DNA from: Allomuricauda sp. M10 | Lineage (GTDB): Bacteria > Bacteroidota > Bacteroidia > Flavobacteriales > Flavobacteriaceae | Assembly (NCBI RefSeq): GCF_020782875.1 | Contig: NZ_JAJGBN010000002.1 | Coordinates: forward strand, 793,892-857,891 | Direction of reading: 5' to 3' | DNA length: 64,000 nt | Shown here: positions 42,678-51,698 of the stretch, one piece after another | Layout of the letters: every line of letters starts with the position of its first letter | Position numbering within the stretch: position 1 is the first letter of the stretch | Notes under the pieces: model-generated | The model's input: only the letters and a program-made list of their open reading frames with translations | The model's database searches: none | What the model was told of the DNA's origin: nothing | Position numbers and translations under genes: made by a program

Positions 42678-44271
42678 TCTTTACTTTTTGAAGGTTAACG
42701 GCAATACGTTCATTGAGTTCGGCTTCTTCTTTGAGTTGGGCTTCAAACTCAGCTTTTAGGCTGGTAAAGCGTTCGGCAAAGTCAAAGTCCTCCTCTTCCT
42801 CCGCTAAGCCCACATAGCGGCCGGGTGTGAGTACATAGTCCAGTTCGGCTACCCGCTCTTTGGTGGCAGAAGCACAGAAGCCCTTTATATCTTCATAACC
42901 ACCCCGCCCTTCGGACATCCCTCCATCGGAGGGGAATTTGTTGCGCCAGTTGTGGTAGGTGTTGGCAATGGTTTGTATGTCTTCCTCAGAAAGTACTTTG
43001 GTTCTACGGTTGATCAAGTGCCCCAAATTGCGGGCATCAATAAAGAGAATCTCTCCTGTACGGTTTCTTTGACCACCCCGTCCTACGGACACCCCTCCGG
43101 AAGAGGGGAATTTTCCAGTTTTGTCACGGCTCATAAACCAAAGTGAAGCAGGGATTTGGGTGTTCAAAAACAACTTGGCCGGTAGGTTTACAATACAATC
43201 GATCAAGTCTGCTTCTATCAGTGCTGCCCTAATGTCGCCTTCCCCTCCACTTTTGGATGTCAAGGCCCCTTTGGCCAATATAAAACCTGCTTGTCCACTT
43301 GGTGCCAAGTGGTACAGGAAATGTTGGATCCAAGCGTAATTGGCATTACCTGTGGGAGGTACACCATATTTCCAACGGCCATCGGTGCGTAACAGATCAC
43401 CGCTCCAGTCACTCACATTAAACGGTGGGTTGGCAATGATGTAATCGGCTTTTAGGTCTTTGTGGGCATCATTCAAGAACGAGCCTTCATTGTTCCACTT
43501 TACCTGCGAGCTATCAATGCCCCTGATGGCCAAGTTCATTTTGGCCAATCGCCAAGTGGTTTGGTTGCTTTCCTGCCCGTAAATGGAAATATCATTGATT
43601 TTCCCTTGGTGGCTGGTCACAAACTCCTCCGACTGCACAAACATTCCACCCGAGCCACAGCAAGGGTCAAAAACTCGGCCTTTGTAAGGTTCTAGCATTT
43701 CAACCAAGAGTTCAACAACACTTCTTGGCGTATAGAACTGTCCGCCCTTTTTACCTTCAGCCAGGGCAAACTCCCCAAGGAAGTATTCAAATACGTGTCC
43801 GAGGACATCCGCACTTCGGGCTTTGGCATCACCTAACGCAATGTTTCCAATCAAGTCAATCAGTTCTCCCAAACTGGTTGGATCTAGATTTTGGCGGGCA
43901 TATACTTTGGGCAGTACTCCTTTTAGAGATGCATTTTCACGCTCTATGGCATCCATGGATTCATCAATGGACTTTCCTATCGTGGGATGCTTCGCATGAC
44001 TTTGAATAAAACGCCATCTGGCCGATGGAGGAACAAAAAATACATTTTCAGCCTTGTACTCGTCTTTATCCTCGGGATCAGCCCCGGCATATTCTCCTTT
44101 ACCGGATTTGAGTTTGTCGTAAAGCTCTTCAAACGCATCCGAGATGTATTTCAAGAAAATCAGTCCAAGAACAATGTGTTTGTATTCCGCAGCATCAATG
44201 TTTTTTCTCAGCTTGTCGGCTGCTTTCCATAGTTGTTTTTCCAAGGGTTCCTCAGAGATAGTTTTGGCCAT
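42667..44271 (-). CDS. hsdM: Type I restriction-modification methyltransferase subunit M, with two in-frame repeat insertions
   Basis: HsdM methylates adenine in the recognition site. The 534 aa protein has the N-terminal HsdM domain, SAM motif I '[15 protein letters not shown]' and catalytic motif IV 'NPPFNVSDW'. Two segments, residues 387-400 ('[13 protein letters not shown]') and 445-458 ('[13 protein letters not shown]'), are encoded by solo copies of the repeat that frames the hsdR insertion; both are read in the same frame and sit in variable loops before '[16 protein letters not shown]' and '[11 protein letters not shown]'. Both lie C-terminal to the catalytic core, so activity may survive. 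It is the first gene of the operon. Confidence 0.95.
   Translation of the reverse strand: MAKTISEEPLEKQLWKAADKLRKNIDAAEYKHIVLGLIFLKYISDAFEELYDKLKSGKGEYAGADPEDKDEYKAENVFFVPPSARWRFIQSHAKHPTIGKSIDESMDAIERENASLKGVLPKVYARQNLDPTSLGELIDLIGNIALGDAKARSADVLGHVFEYFLGEFALAEGKKGGQFYTPRSVVELLVEMLEPYKGRVFDPCCGSGGMFVQSEEFVTSHQGKINDISIYGQESNQTTWRLAKMNLAIRGIDSSQVKWNNEGSFLNDAHKDLKADYIIANPPFNVSDWSGDLLRTDGRWKYGVPPTGNANYAWIQHFLYHLAPSGQAGFILAKGALTSKSGGEGDIRAALIEADLIDCIVNLPAKLFLNTQIPASLWFMSRDKTGKFPSSGGVSVGRGGQRNRTGEILFIDARNLGHLINRRTKVLSEEDIQTIANTYHNWRNKFPSDGGMSEGRGGYEDIKGFCASATKERVAELDYVLTPGRYVGLAEEEEDFDFAERFTSLKAEFEAQLKEEAELNERIAVNLQKVKIDE
42897..42939 (-). repeat. Solo 43-bp repeat inside hsdM, copy 2
   Basis: On the hsdM strand it starts AAATTCCCCTCCGATGGAGG and ends GGCGGGGTGGTT; it encodes '[15 protein letters not shown]'. 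The centre differs from copy 1 (hairpin loop CGAT-like), while the flanks are the same. Confidence 0.85.
43071..43113 (-). repeat. Solo 43-bp repeat inside hsdM, copy 1
   Basis: On the hsdM strand it starts AAATTCCCCTCTTCCGGAGG and ends GACGGGGTGGTC; it encodes '[15 protein letters not shown]'. It has the same length, orientation and reading frame as copy 2, 174 nt away. Confidence 0.85.
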
Positions 44272-44299
44272 TTAGTTGTCTAATTAAATTTTTGGGGAG

Positions 44300-44317
44300 T
44301 TGGTAAAAGATTACCAA
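44300..44317. promoter_or_regulatory. Palindrome upstream of hsdM
   Basis: TTGGTAA-AAGA-TTACCAA is a perfect 7-bp inverted repeat, 29-46 nt before the hsdM start. It is a candidate operator for the restriction operon or an mRNA hairpin. Confidence 0.5.
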
Positions 44318-44447
44318 TTTAACCATTCTACACTAAAGAAAAAACAGAAACCCGTAACCGGAAAAAATTCCAATGGTGATTAGGGATTTACTCTAAAACG
44401 GCTATGAAGTTTTGATAGCAAAACAATGGGAAATGCCCAAAATTGGG

Positions 44448-45596
44448 CTATTCCTCCAATTTCCCCGCCTCCTTCAACATTTCCAACACTTTTTCCTTGG
44501 GGAGCGCCTCGATTTTGTGCCCATCCCGTCCGGTCAGGGTCTCGCCAGCAAAAAGCGAATTGAGAATGGCTTCCTCCGTGGCCTCGATGGTGGCCAAAAA
44601 CAAGGGAGTCATGGCTTCATTGCGTAAAGTTGGTACGGCCTGAATCGGGTTTTCACTTTCATAGGGAATGCGGCATTCCTCGGCAGTAGAAACGACTATC
44701 ACGTAATCACCACTTCCGTTGCTCGCAATGCCTCCGGTTCGAGCTAGGCCCAGCATCGCCCTTTTGGCCAAGCGTTCCAGGTTTCGGGCATCCAAAGGCG
44801 CATCGGTCAATACTACCATCATACAGGAACCATCAGAGGAATATTTAAAACTGTTGGAATAATGTCCCGATTTTTTACCGACTTCTACACCGGCCACTTG
44901 CAACACGCCACCAAAATTGGTCTGCACCAATACACCCACGGTATAGCCTCCGGATTGTTTCGGCAATACTCGCGAAGAAGTTCCAATCCCTCCCTTATAA
45001 CCAAAACAAACGGTACCTGTTCCTGCACCTACGTTGCCTTCGACAACAGGTCCCGTACTTGCATTTTGAATGGCTTGCAGCACATCAGTTTCTTTGACAT
45101 GTCGTCCCCGAATATCGTTGAGGTAGCCATCGTTGGTCTCTCCCACCACAGCATTTACGGAACGGACTTCTTCATTCCCAGATTGGTTTAAGGTATATCC
45201 AATCACGGCATTGACGGCCGTGGGGACACTCAAGGTATTGGTGAGGATGATAGGTGTTTCCAGATTCCCCAATTCCTTCACCTGGGTATAACCGGCCAAC
45301 TTACCAAATCCGTTGCCCACATAAATGGCCGCAGGCACTTTTTCTTGAAAGATGTTTCCCGAATGCGGAAGTATGGCGGTTACCCCTGTTCTGATGGCAT
45401 CGCCCTCGATCAAAGTTGTATGGCCCACCTGAACGCCAGGAACATCGGTAATGGCATTGTAGGTTCCGGGATGGAGCACCCCAATGGCAACTCCGTAATC
45501 TCTAAGTCGGTTTTGTGACATGGTGAACAATGGAAATAGAATCAGAAAAATAAGAAATAAGCTATGGTGTTTTCTTTTCATTTGGGTTGATGGCAT
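44448..45596 (-). CDS. P1 family (DmpA-like) aminopeptidase, secreted
   Basis: This 382 aa protein has a signal peptide ('LFLIFLILFPLFTMSQ') and belongs to the DmpA/P1 Ntn-hydrolase family, which self-cleaves to free a catalytic Ser. The expected cleavage site is Gly-Ser in 'SDGSCMMVVLTDAP', and other family stretches are 'ITDVPGVQVGHTTLIEGDAI', 'GNVGAGTGTVCFGYKGGIG' and 'LGLARTGGIASNGSGD'. It likely hydrolyses small peptides with N-terminal D- or beta-amino acids. The start may be the ATG at 45581. Confidence 0.92.
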   Translation of the reverse strand: MPSTQMKRKHHSLFLIFLILFPLFTMSQNRLRDYGVAIGVLHPGTYNAITDVPGVQVGHTTLIEGDAIRTGVTAILPHSGNIFQEKVPAAIYVGNGFGKLAGYTQVKELGNLETPIILTNTLSVPTAVNAVIGYTLNQSGNEEVRSVNAVVGETNDGYLNDIRGRHVKETDVLQAIQNASTGPVVEGNVGAGTGTVCFGYKGGIGTSSRVLPKQSGGYTVGVLVQTNFGGVLQVAGVEVGKKSGHYSNSFKYSSDGSCMMVVLTDAPLDARNLERLAKRAMLGLARTGGIASNGSGDYVIVVSTAEECRIPYESENPIQAVPTLRNEAMTPLFLATIEATEEAILNSLFAGETLTGRDGHKIEALPKEKVLEMLKEAGKLEE

Positions 45597-45651
45597 ATAG
45601 CATCCAATTTAACCATTCTCCATCAAAAAGGAAACCCCAAAAGTCGATGGC

Positions 45652-45679
45652 ATTAAAAAAGAAAGGGGCCTAGGCCCCT
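45652..45679 (-). terminator. Terminator after the NTF2-like gene
   Basis: The perfect palindrome AGGGGCCTAGGCCCCT at 45664-45679 is followed, on the minus strand, by TTTCTTTTTT. It lies about 30 nt past the stop of the NTF2-like gene. Confidence 0.8.
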
Positions 45680-45706
45680 ATAATTATTTTGTGAAAGGTA
45701 CTTTGG

Positions 45707-46147
45707 TTACTCCACTTTACACGAAGTATCCGCGATGATCTTCCACGATCCGTCAATTTTTTTAAGCACCAACATAAAAATGCCTTGGATATCGCCCACC
45801 GGTCTGGTCAAATGGTATTCTCCCATGACGGTATAGGCATCATCAGTTATTTTGGAAATGTCATTTAGGACGAATTCCAAATGGCCAAAATGCTCTTGGG
45901 TCGGGTAGCTTTTTTGGTATCGTTCCAAGGTGCTTTGCCAACCTTTTACCACCCCGGAACTGCCATAAAAGGTCAGTTCTTCGGATTTCCAATAGGTCTC
46001 CATGAACAATTCAATATCATAATTGTTCCAAGCTGTTTGCTGGGTGGCAAGCACTTGCTCAATAGCGGCCCTTTCCTCTTGTTCTTTCGAAGTCTGGGCA
46101 ACGCAAAATAAGGGCAGAACAAGTAGAAGAAACAGCGCTTTTTTCAT
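45707..46147 (-). CDS. Secreted NTF2-like (SnoaL/DUF4440) protein
   Basis: This 146 aa protein has a signal peptide ('LFLLLVLPLFCVAQ') and a SnoaL-like cone fold ('VLATQQTAWNNYDIELFMET', 'LVLKKIDGSWKIIADTSCKV'). Such exported NTF2-like proteins are common in Bacteroidetes and have no known reaction. It is downstream of the Gfo/Idh/MocA gene on the same strand (11 nt), so it is probably cotranscribed. Confidence 0.85.
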   Translation of the reverse strand: MKKALFLLLVLPLFCVAQTSKEQEERAAIEQVLATQQTAWNNYDIELFMETYWKSEELTFYGSSGVVKGWQSTLERYQKSYPTQEHFGHLEFVLNDISKITDDAYTVMGEYHLTRPVGDIQGIFMLVLKKIDGSWKIIADTSCKVE

Positions 46148-46158
46148 TTCAAAAACTT

Positions 46159-47586
46159 TTAAAACTTGCGGTAATCCCCAGCCAAATATTGGTTGGCCTT
46201 TTCTTCTTTGAACTTAGCGGTCTCCGCATCCCAATGCAACGTTTCACCTGGGAAACGACCTGCAATGGTACCCAAAAGAATGGTCTCGGTCAACCGTGCC
46301 GCATAATCGAACGGGGCAGTAGTCTCTCCCTTGCCCAAACAGGCATCCACAAATTGGTGGTAATGCTTTGGACCTTCGGTTTCGTAGTTTCGGATGGGCT
46401 CACCCAGATTGTGTTCCTTGGAAACTTTGGCTATCTCTTTAGAAATGTCCACGTACTTGCCTTTTCTGATTTTCTTGGGCAATTGCATGAAGTGGGGAAG
46501 CAACAACCTTCCTTTTTCACCAACGAACATGGCCCCTTGATCGGGAAGTTCATTTTCGGCAGCAATCTTGGCATCCAACGACATTTTATCCTTCATACTT
46601 TCCTCTTTGGAAACTGTACCGTCTTTGCCCATGGTCATACCAGGTAATAATAAATCTTCGCTCAATGCAGGAGCCCCAGGCCCGTCATACCAGACCCATT
46701 TTAAGGTTTCGGTGGTATAGGGTGTTTGCGGGAATTCATAGGTCACCGTATTGTGTTCCGGATATCCGAAACCGTTGGTAGGGCGGCATTCCGTTGTGAT
46801 GGTTCGAGGAACATCCAATTGCAAAGCATTGTAAGGCGTATCGAAAATATGGACACCCATATCGCCCAAGGTACCACAACCGTAATCCATCAATTTTCTC
46901 CAATTGCCGGGGTGGTACATGCCATCTTTATAAGGTCTTTCCTTGGAAGTGCCCAACCAAAGGTTCCAATCCAATTGGGTAGGAACCGGGTCTTCCCCTT
47001 GTGGAAGCGGGCCATCATACCCCCAGTTTTTAGGCGACCAAGCATGTACGGTATGTACTTTGCCTATGATGCCGGATTGAATCAGCAACGTGGCCAGTTT
47101 GTAATCGTAAAAGGAATGCACTTGGATCCCCATTTGGGTGACCAATCCTTTATCAGCGGCCATTTTTTTCATAGCGCGTGACTCGGAAACGTAATGGGTC
47201 AATGGTTTTTGACAGTATACGGGTTTGTTCATTTCCATGGCCATCATGGAGGCTGGTGCATGGGTATGGTCTGGGGTTGAAACGATCACGGCATCGATTT
47301 CATCTCCCATTTCTTCCAACATGGAGCGATAATCAAAAAAGATGCGGGCCTTGGGGTGTAGTTTATGTGCGGCGGCAAGGTTGATGGCGTCCACATCGCA
47401 GAGGGCCACTACATCCACAGAGGCATGGGAAGATATGGCCTTGAGGTCCTCGCCTCCCATATTCCCGACACCGATATGGGCCGTACGTAATCTATCGATG
47501 TTCATGGAGCCTTTTAAAAAGGAAGGCGCCAACATGATGCCCAATGCACCAACACTACTTTTTTTAATGAATTCGCGTTTGTTCAT
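46159..47586 (-). CDS. Gfo/Idh/MocA family oxidoreductase, exported
   Basis: This 475 aa NAD(P)-dependent sugar oxidoreductase has an N-terminal Tat-like signal ('KREFIKKSSVGALGIMLAPS'; the twin arginine is replaced by KR). The Rossmann part begins 'RTAHIGVGNMGGEDLKAI', with 'VDAVIVSTPDHTHAP'-type sequence and the catalytic-region motif 'EMNKPVYCQKPL' with its Lys. The C-terminal domain has 'GTLGDMGVHIFDTPYNAL'. Such periplasmic proteins often work with DUF1080 hydrolases in 3-keto-sugar turnover; the adjacent DUF1080 gene fits. Confidence 0.92.
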   Translation of the reverse strand: MNKREFIKKSSVGALGIMLAPSFLKGSMNIDRLRTAHIGVGNMGGEDLKAISSHASVDVVALCDVDAINLAAAHKLHPKARIFFDYRSMLEEMGDEIDAVIVSTPDHTHAPASMMAMEMNKPVYCQKPLTHYVSESRAMKKMAADKGLVTQMGIQVHSFYDYKLATLLIQSGIIGKVHTVHAWSPKNWGYDGPLPQGEDPVPTQLDWNLWLGTSKERPYKDGMYHPGNWRKLMDYGCGTLGDMGVHIFDTPYNALQLDVPRTITTECRPTNGFGYPEHNTVTYEFPQTPYTTETLKWVWYDGPGAPALSEDLLLPGMTMGKDGTVSKEESMKDKMSLDAKIAAENELPDQGAMFVGEKGRLLLPHFMQLPKKIRKGKYVDISKEIAKVSKEHNLGEPIRNYETEGPKHYHQFVDACLGKGETTAPFDYAARLTETILLGTIAGRFPGETLHWDAETAKFKEEKANQYLAGDYRKF

Positions 47587-47600
47587 GTTCGTTTAGTATG

Positions 47601-48392
47601 TTATAATTTTTTGATTTTGATATTTCGGAACCAGATAGGACTGGAATGGTCCTGCAAGGCAATATAGCCCGTTTTGAATTTGCCATAATCCGGGGCGTTG
47701 TCCCATTTTCCGGAAGCCTTTTTGGTATTCCATTCCTCGGACCAGGGTACAAATTCCAATAATTTTTTGCCGTTGAGCCAATGCTCCACCTTTTCAGGGG
47801 TAAACACGATCTTGGTGGTGTTCCATTCCATGACAGGGTTCAGCTGCTTTTGCGATTCATCTGCCACATGCATGGCGTAATCGGCACCGGTTTTCTGCCA
47901 ATCCTGGAGCAACTCCGGATGCTTGGCACCAAATTGGGAGTTGTACCCCACCAGATCATGGATGTTGGCATAGTTCTCGTCATCAATCAACTGATATTCG
48001 GGAGCCACAACAGGAGGTCCGTTATAACCTTCCTTAACATGGTAAAAAATGCCGCTATTGCCTCCTTCTGGTATTTTCCATTCAAGGTATAGTTCAAAAT
48101 TTTCGAACTCCTCGGCACCGTAAATAATATCCTTTCCACCGGTGTAATTTTGCTCCATACCCAATTCGGTATCAAAAGTCAGGGAGCTGTCCTTTATGGT
48201 CCATCCGGGAGGTAATGAATCCATGTTGTACCCGCGCCAACCTTCTAAACTGCTGCCATCAAAAAGCATGATCCATTCGGACTCTATTTCAGTATTGGTG
48301 TCAGTGGTTTCAGGTTCATCCGTGGGTTTGGATTGATTCTTACATGCGAGAACAAGTAAAAAAAGAAGGGAAAGCTTTAAAATTTTAGACAT
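47601..48392 (-). CDS. DUF1080 (3-keto-disaccharide hydrolase-like) lipoprotein
   Basis: This 263 aa protein has a lipobox 'LLVLAC' at about residues 12-17 and a concanavalin-like DUF1080 domain ('WIMLFDGSSLEGWRGYNMDS', 'GAEEFENFELYLEWKIPEGG', 'NSGIFYHVKEG'). DUF1080 proteins include hydrolases of 3-keto-glycosides. It lies just upstream (14 nt) of the Gfo/Idh/MocA gene, so the two probably act together on oxidised sugars outside the cell; this is inference from family knowledge. Confidence 0.9.
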   Translation of the reverse strand: MSKILKLSLLFLLVLACKNQSKPTDEPETTDTNTEIESEWIMLFDGSSLEGWRGYNMDSLPPGWTIKDSSLTFDTELGMEQNYTGGKDIIYGAEEFENFELYLEWKIPEGGNSGIFYHVKEGYNGPPVVAPEYQLIDDENYANIHDLVGYNSQFGAKHPELLQDWQKTGADYAMHVADESQKQLNPVMEWNTTKIVFTPEKVEHWLNGKKLLEFVPWSEEWNTKKASGKWDNAPDYGKFKTGYIALQDHSSPIWFRNIKIKKL

Positions 48393-48500
48393 GGTTTAGT
48401 TGTTGGTATTTATTCCGATGGGTTAAAGTACAAAATATTGATTAACTTTTTTTGCACCATTTTCATTACATTTAAGCCTGACTAACTCAACACTTTAAAA

Positions 48501-51500
48501 ATGAAGACTTGCTTTTTCAGGATTAGCTTGCTTATGCTGGCTAGTACCTTGTTCATTACCCCGATCCATTCCCAAAGAAATAAGAAAAGCCAAAGTGCTC
48601 CCGAATATCCGGAAGCCTTGTATTCCAGCTTGGAGTACCGATTGATTGGACCCTTCCGTGGGGGTCGTTCCGGTACGGTGGCAGGAGTGGAAGGCGAACC
48701 CAACCTATTCTATTTTGGTGCAACCGGAGGAGGTGTTTGGAGGACCACTGATGGCGGAACCACTTGGGAGAATATTTCTGACGGATTTTTTGGAGGCAGT
48801 ATCGGTGTCGTTGAAGTTGCAAAGAGTGATCATAACGTAATTTATGTAGGTGGAGGTGAACAAACCGTTCGTGGTAATGTTTCTTCAGGTTATGGAGCAT
48901 ACAAAAGCGAGGATGCCGGAAAAACATGGCAAACCATCGGCTTGGAAAACAGCCGACACATCTCTCGAATGAGGATTCACCCAACCGATTATAATACCGT
49001 TTATGCCGCTGTCATGGGCAACCTGTATAAACCTACCCAAGATCGTGGGGTATACAAGACTACCGATGGAGGTAAAACTTGGAAGAAAGTACTTTATGCC
49101 AACGATTTGGCAGGTGCCGTGGATTTGATTTTTGATCCCAATAACCCAAGAATTTTATATGCCTCTACATGGAGGGTGCAACGTACTCCTTATAGTTTAA
49201 GTAGTGGAGGTGAAGGTTCTGCCCTTTGGAAAAGTACCGATAGTGGCGAAACCTGGACCGAAATCTCTAAAAACGAAGGCTTCCCAACGGATACATTGGG
49301 AATCATTGGAGTGACCGTTTCTCCCAAAAACAGCAACCGTGTTTGGGCCATGGTAGAGAACAAGGACAAAGGTGGTCTGTACCGTTCAGACGATGGCGGT
49401 AACAAATGGACGCTTGTCAATAGTGATAGAAGCCTAAGGCAGAGGGCGTGGTATTACACTAGGGTCTATGCCGATACCCAAGATGAGAATGTGGTATATG
49501 TGCTCAATGTAAACTACCATAAAAGTACGGATGGAGGTAAAACATTTGAATCTTCCAATGCGCCACATGGGGATCACCACGATCTTTGGATAGCCCCAGA
49601 GGATTCCAAACGTATGATCATGGCGGACGATGGGGGTGCCCAAGTAAGTTATGATGGCGGTGAATCCTGGAGTACAATGGACAACCAACCTACGGCACAG
49701 TTTTATAGGGTGACCACGGATAATGCTTTCCCTTACAGAATCTATGTGGCTCAGCAGGATAATTCCACTTTGAGGATCAAACACAGGAGCGATGGTTTTT
49801 CAATAGGTGAAGGTGATTGGGAAGAAACCGCTGGTGGTGAGTCGGCCCATATTGCGGTAGATCCTGCAAATGATGAAATTGTTTATGGTGGTAGCTACGA
49901 TGGCTTTTTGGTGCGTGTTAACCATGCAAAAAATACCGTTAGGGGAGTAAATGTTTGGCCGGATAACCCTATGGGTTATGGAGCCGAAGGGATGAAGTAT
50001 CGCTTTCAGTGGAACTTCCCCATCATGTTCAGCAAGCATGATCCCAAAAAACTGTATACCTTCTCCAACCATGTCCACATGACCACGAACGAAGGTCAGA
50101 GTTGGGAATTGTTGAGCGGTGACCTTACCAGAAACGATCCAACTAAATTAGGTTCCAGTGGTGGACCCATCACTCAGGACAACACCAGTGTGGAATATTA
50201 CTGTACTATTTTCGCGGCCAATGAAAGCCCTTTAAAAGAAGGGTTACTTTGGGTAGGTAGTGATGACGGTTTGATCCATGTAAGCAAGGATGGCGGCAAA
50301 ACTTGGGAGTACGTAACCCCGTCCATCATGCCCGAATGGAACATGGTCAACAGCATAGAACCTTCCGCTTTTGATGAAGGTACTTGTTATGTAGCCGCTA
50401 CGCGATACAAATTGGGAGATTTTAAACCCTATTTGTACAAAACCACTGATTACGGGAAAACCTGGTCGTTGATCACCAACGGAATCGAGGATGAACATTT
50501 TACCCGTGTGGTGCGTGAAGATCCAAAACGCAAAGGCTTACTGTATGCCGGAACCGAAACCGGAATGTATATTTCCTTTAATGATGGGGCCAAATGGGAG
50601 AAATTCCAAATGAACCTTCCCATAGTTCCCATTACCGATTTGACCATAAAAGATGACAACCTGATCGTGGCTACCCAAGGAAGAAGCCTTTGGATCATTG
50701 ACGATCTTACCGTACTTCACCAATTGAATGACGCCAAGAAAACGGCCAGCACCATCTTGTACAAACCAAGGGAGAGTTACCGAACTAAAGGAAATACGGC
50801 TAGAAGACCATCCAAGACCGAAGGAACAAACTTGGCCAACGGAGTGATCACCCATTTCTACTTAAAGGATTTTGCAGAAAAGGATAGTGTGGCTTTGACC
50901 TACACCAGCATGTCCGGGGATACCTTGGCAACCTACAGCACCTATTCCAAAGAGAAGGATAAAAAATTGGAGGTCAAAAAAGGAGGGAACACCCATGTTT
51001 GGGACACCCGTGGAAAAAGCGCCGAACGTTTGGACGGAATGATTCTTTGGTGGGCTAACCTAAGCGGTCCAAAAGCCGTTCCAGGGTCGTACAAAGTCCA
51101 TTTAAATGTAAAAGGTACTACTCAAACCCAAGAATTCAAGATCCTTCCTGATCCAAGGGCAGAGGTTTCCGTTGCTGATATGCAAAAGCAGTACGATTTC
51201 ATTTCCGAAATAAACGAGACCATTGACTTGGCACATCAATCCATCAAAAAGATCAGGAACATCAACAAAAAATTGGATGAGTTCGTTGCCAAATACAAAG
51301 ACAATGATGCTACAAAAGATGTGGTGGCAAAAGTAAAGACCATGAAGGAAAAATTCGGGACCATAGAAAAGGAATTGTACCAGACCCAAAACCGAAGCGG
51401 ACAAGATCCGTTGAACTTCCCCATTCGATTGACCAACAAATTGGGTCACTTGAACAGCTTGGTTTCCATGGACGATTTTCCTCCAACGGAACAGGACATT

Positions 51501-51635
51501 GTTGTAAAAGAGGAATTGTCAGCTGGCATAAAAACCCAATTGGCCGATTTTGATAAACTGGTTGATGATGAGGTTGAAGCTTTCAATGCTGAGTTCAACA
51601 AGCTCAAACTGGATTATTTGAGCATAGAGGATTAA
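48501..51635 (+). CDS. Large secreted VPS10/sortilin-like Asp-box repeat protein, paralog 1
   Basis: This 1044 aa protein has a signal peptide ('LLMLASTLFITPIHSQ') and about 11 Asp-box (BNR) motifs S/T-x-D-x-G-x-T-W, such as 'TTDGGTTWENI', 'STDSGETWTEI' and 'SKDGGKTWEYV', which make two beta-propellers like those of sortilin. The C-terminal ~330 residues include a helical segment ('YDFISEINETIDLAHQSIKK'). The class is annotated as glycosyl hydrolase or VPS10 domain, but catalytic residues are not evident. It is followed by a paralog with a terminator in between. Confidence 0.9.
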   Translation: MKTCFFRISLLMLASTLFITPIHSQRNKKSQSAPEYPEALYSSLEYRLIGPFRGGRSGTVAGVEGEPNLFYFGATGGGVWRTTDGGTTWENISDGFFGGSIGVVEVAKSDHNVIYVGGGEQTVRGNVSSGYGAYKSEDAGKTWQTIGLENSRHISRMRIHPTDYNTVYAAVMGNLYKPTQDRGVYKTTDGGKTWKKVLYANDLAGAVDLIFDPNNPRILYASTWRVQRTPYSLSSGGEGSALWKSTDSGETWTEISKNEGFPTDTLGIIGVTVSPKNSNRVWAMVENKDKGGLYRSDDGGNKWTLVNSDRSLRQRAWYYTRVYADTQDENVVYVLNVNYHKSTDGGKTFESSNAPHGDHHDLWIAPEDSKRMIMADDGGAQVSYDGGESWSTMDNQPTAQFYRVTTDNAFPYRIYVAQQDNSTLRIKHRSDGFSIGEGDWEETAGGESAHIAVDPANDEIVYGGSYDGFLVRVNHAKNTVRGVNVWPDNPMGYGAEGMKYRFQWNFPIMFSKHDPKKLYTFSNHVHMTTNEGQSWELLSGDLTRNDPTKLGSSGGPITQDNTSVEYYCTIFAANESPLKEGLLWVGSDDGLIHVSKDGGKTWEYVTPSIMPEWNMVNSIEPSAFDEGTCYVAATRYKLGDFKPYLYKTTDYGKTWSLITNGIEDEHFTRVVREDPKRKGLLYAGTETGMYISFNDGAKWEKFQMNLPIVPITDLTIKDDNLIVATQGRSLWIIDDLTVLHQLNDAKKTASTILYKPRESYRTKGNTARRPSKTEGTNLANGVITHFYLKDFAEKDSVALTYTSMSGDTLATYSTYSKEKDKKLEVKKGGNTHVWDTRGKSAERLDGMILWWANLSGPKAVPGSYKVHLNVKGTTQTQEFKILPDPRAEVSVADMQKQYDFISEINETIDLAHQSIKKIRNINKKLDEFVAKYKDNDATKDVVAKVKTMKEKFGTIEKELYQTQNRSGQDPLNFPIRLTNKLGHLNSLVSMDDFPPTEQDIVVKEELSAGIKTQLADFDKLVDDEVEAFNAEFNKLKLDYLSIED

Positions 51636-51642
51636 ATTTCAA

Positions 51643-51677
51643 AACCCCTTGCCCAACGGTAAGGGGTTATTTTTTTA
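51643..51677 (+). terminator. Terminator between the two Asp-box genes
   Basis: The stem AACCCCTT-GCCCAACGGT-AAGGGGTT is followed by a T-tract (ATTTTTTT). It separates the tandem paralogs into two transcription units, or attenuates the second. Confidence 0.85.
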
Positions 51678-51698
51678 GAACACAAACAGATCTGAAGA

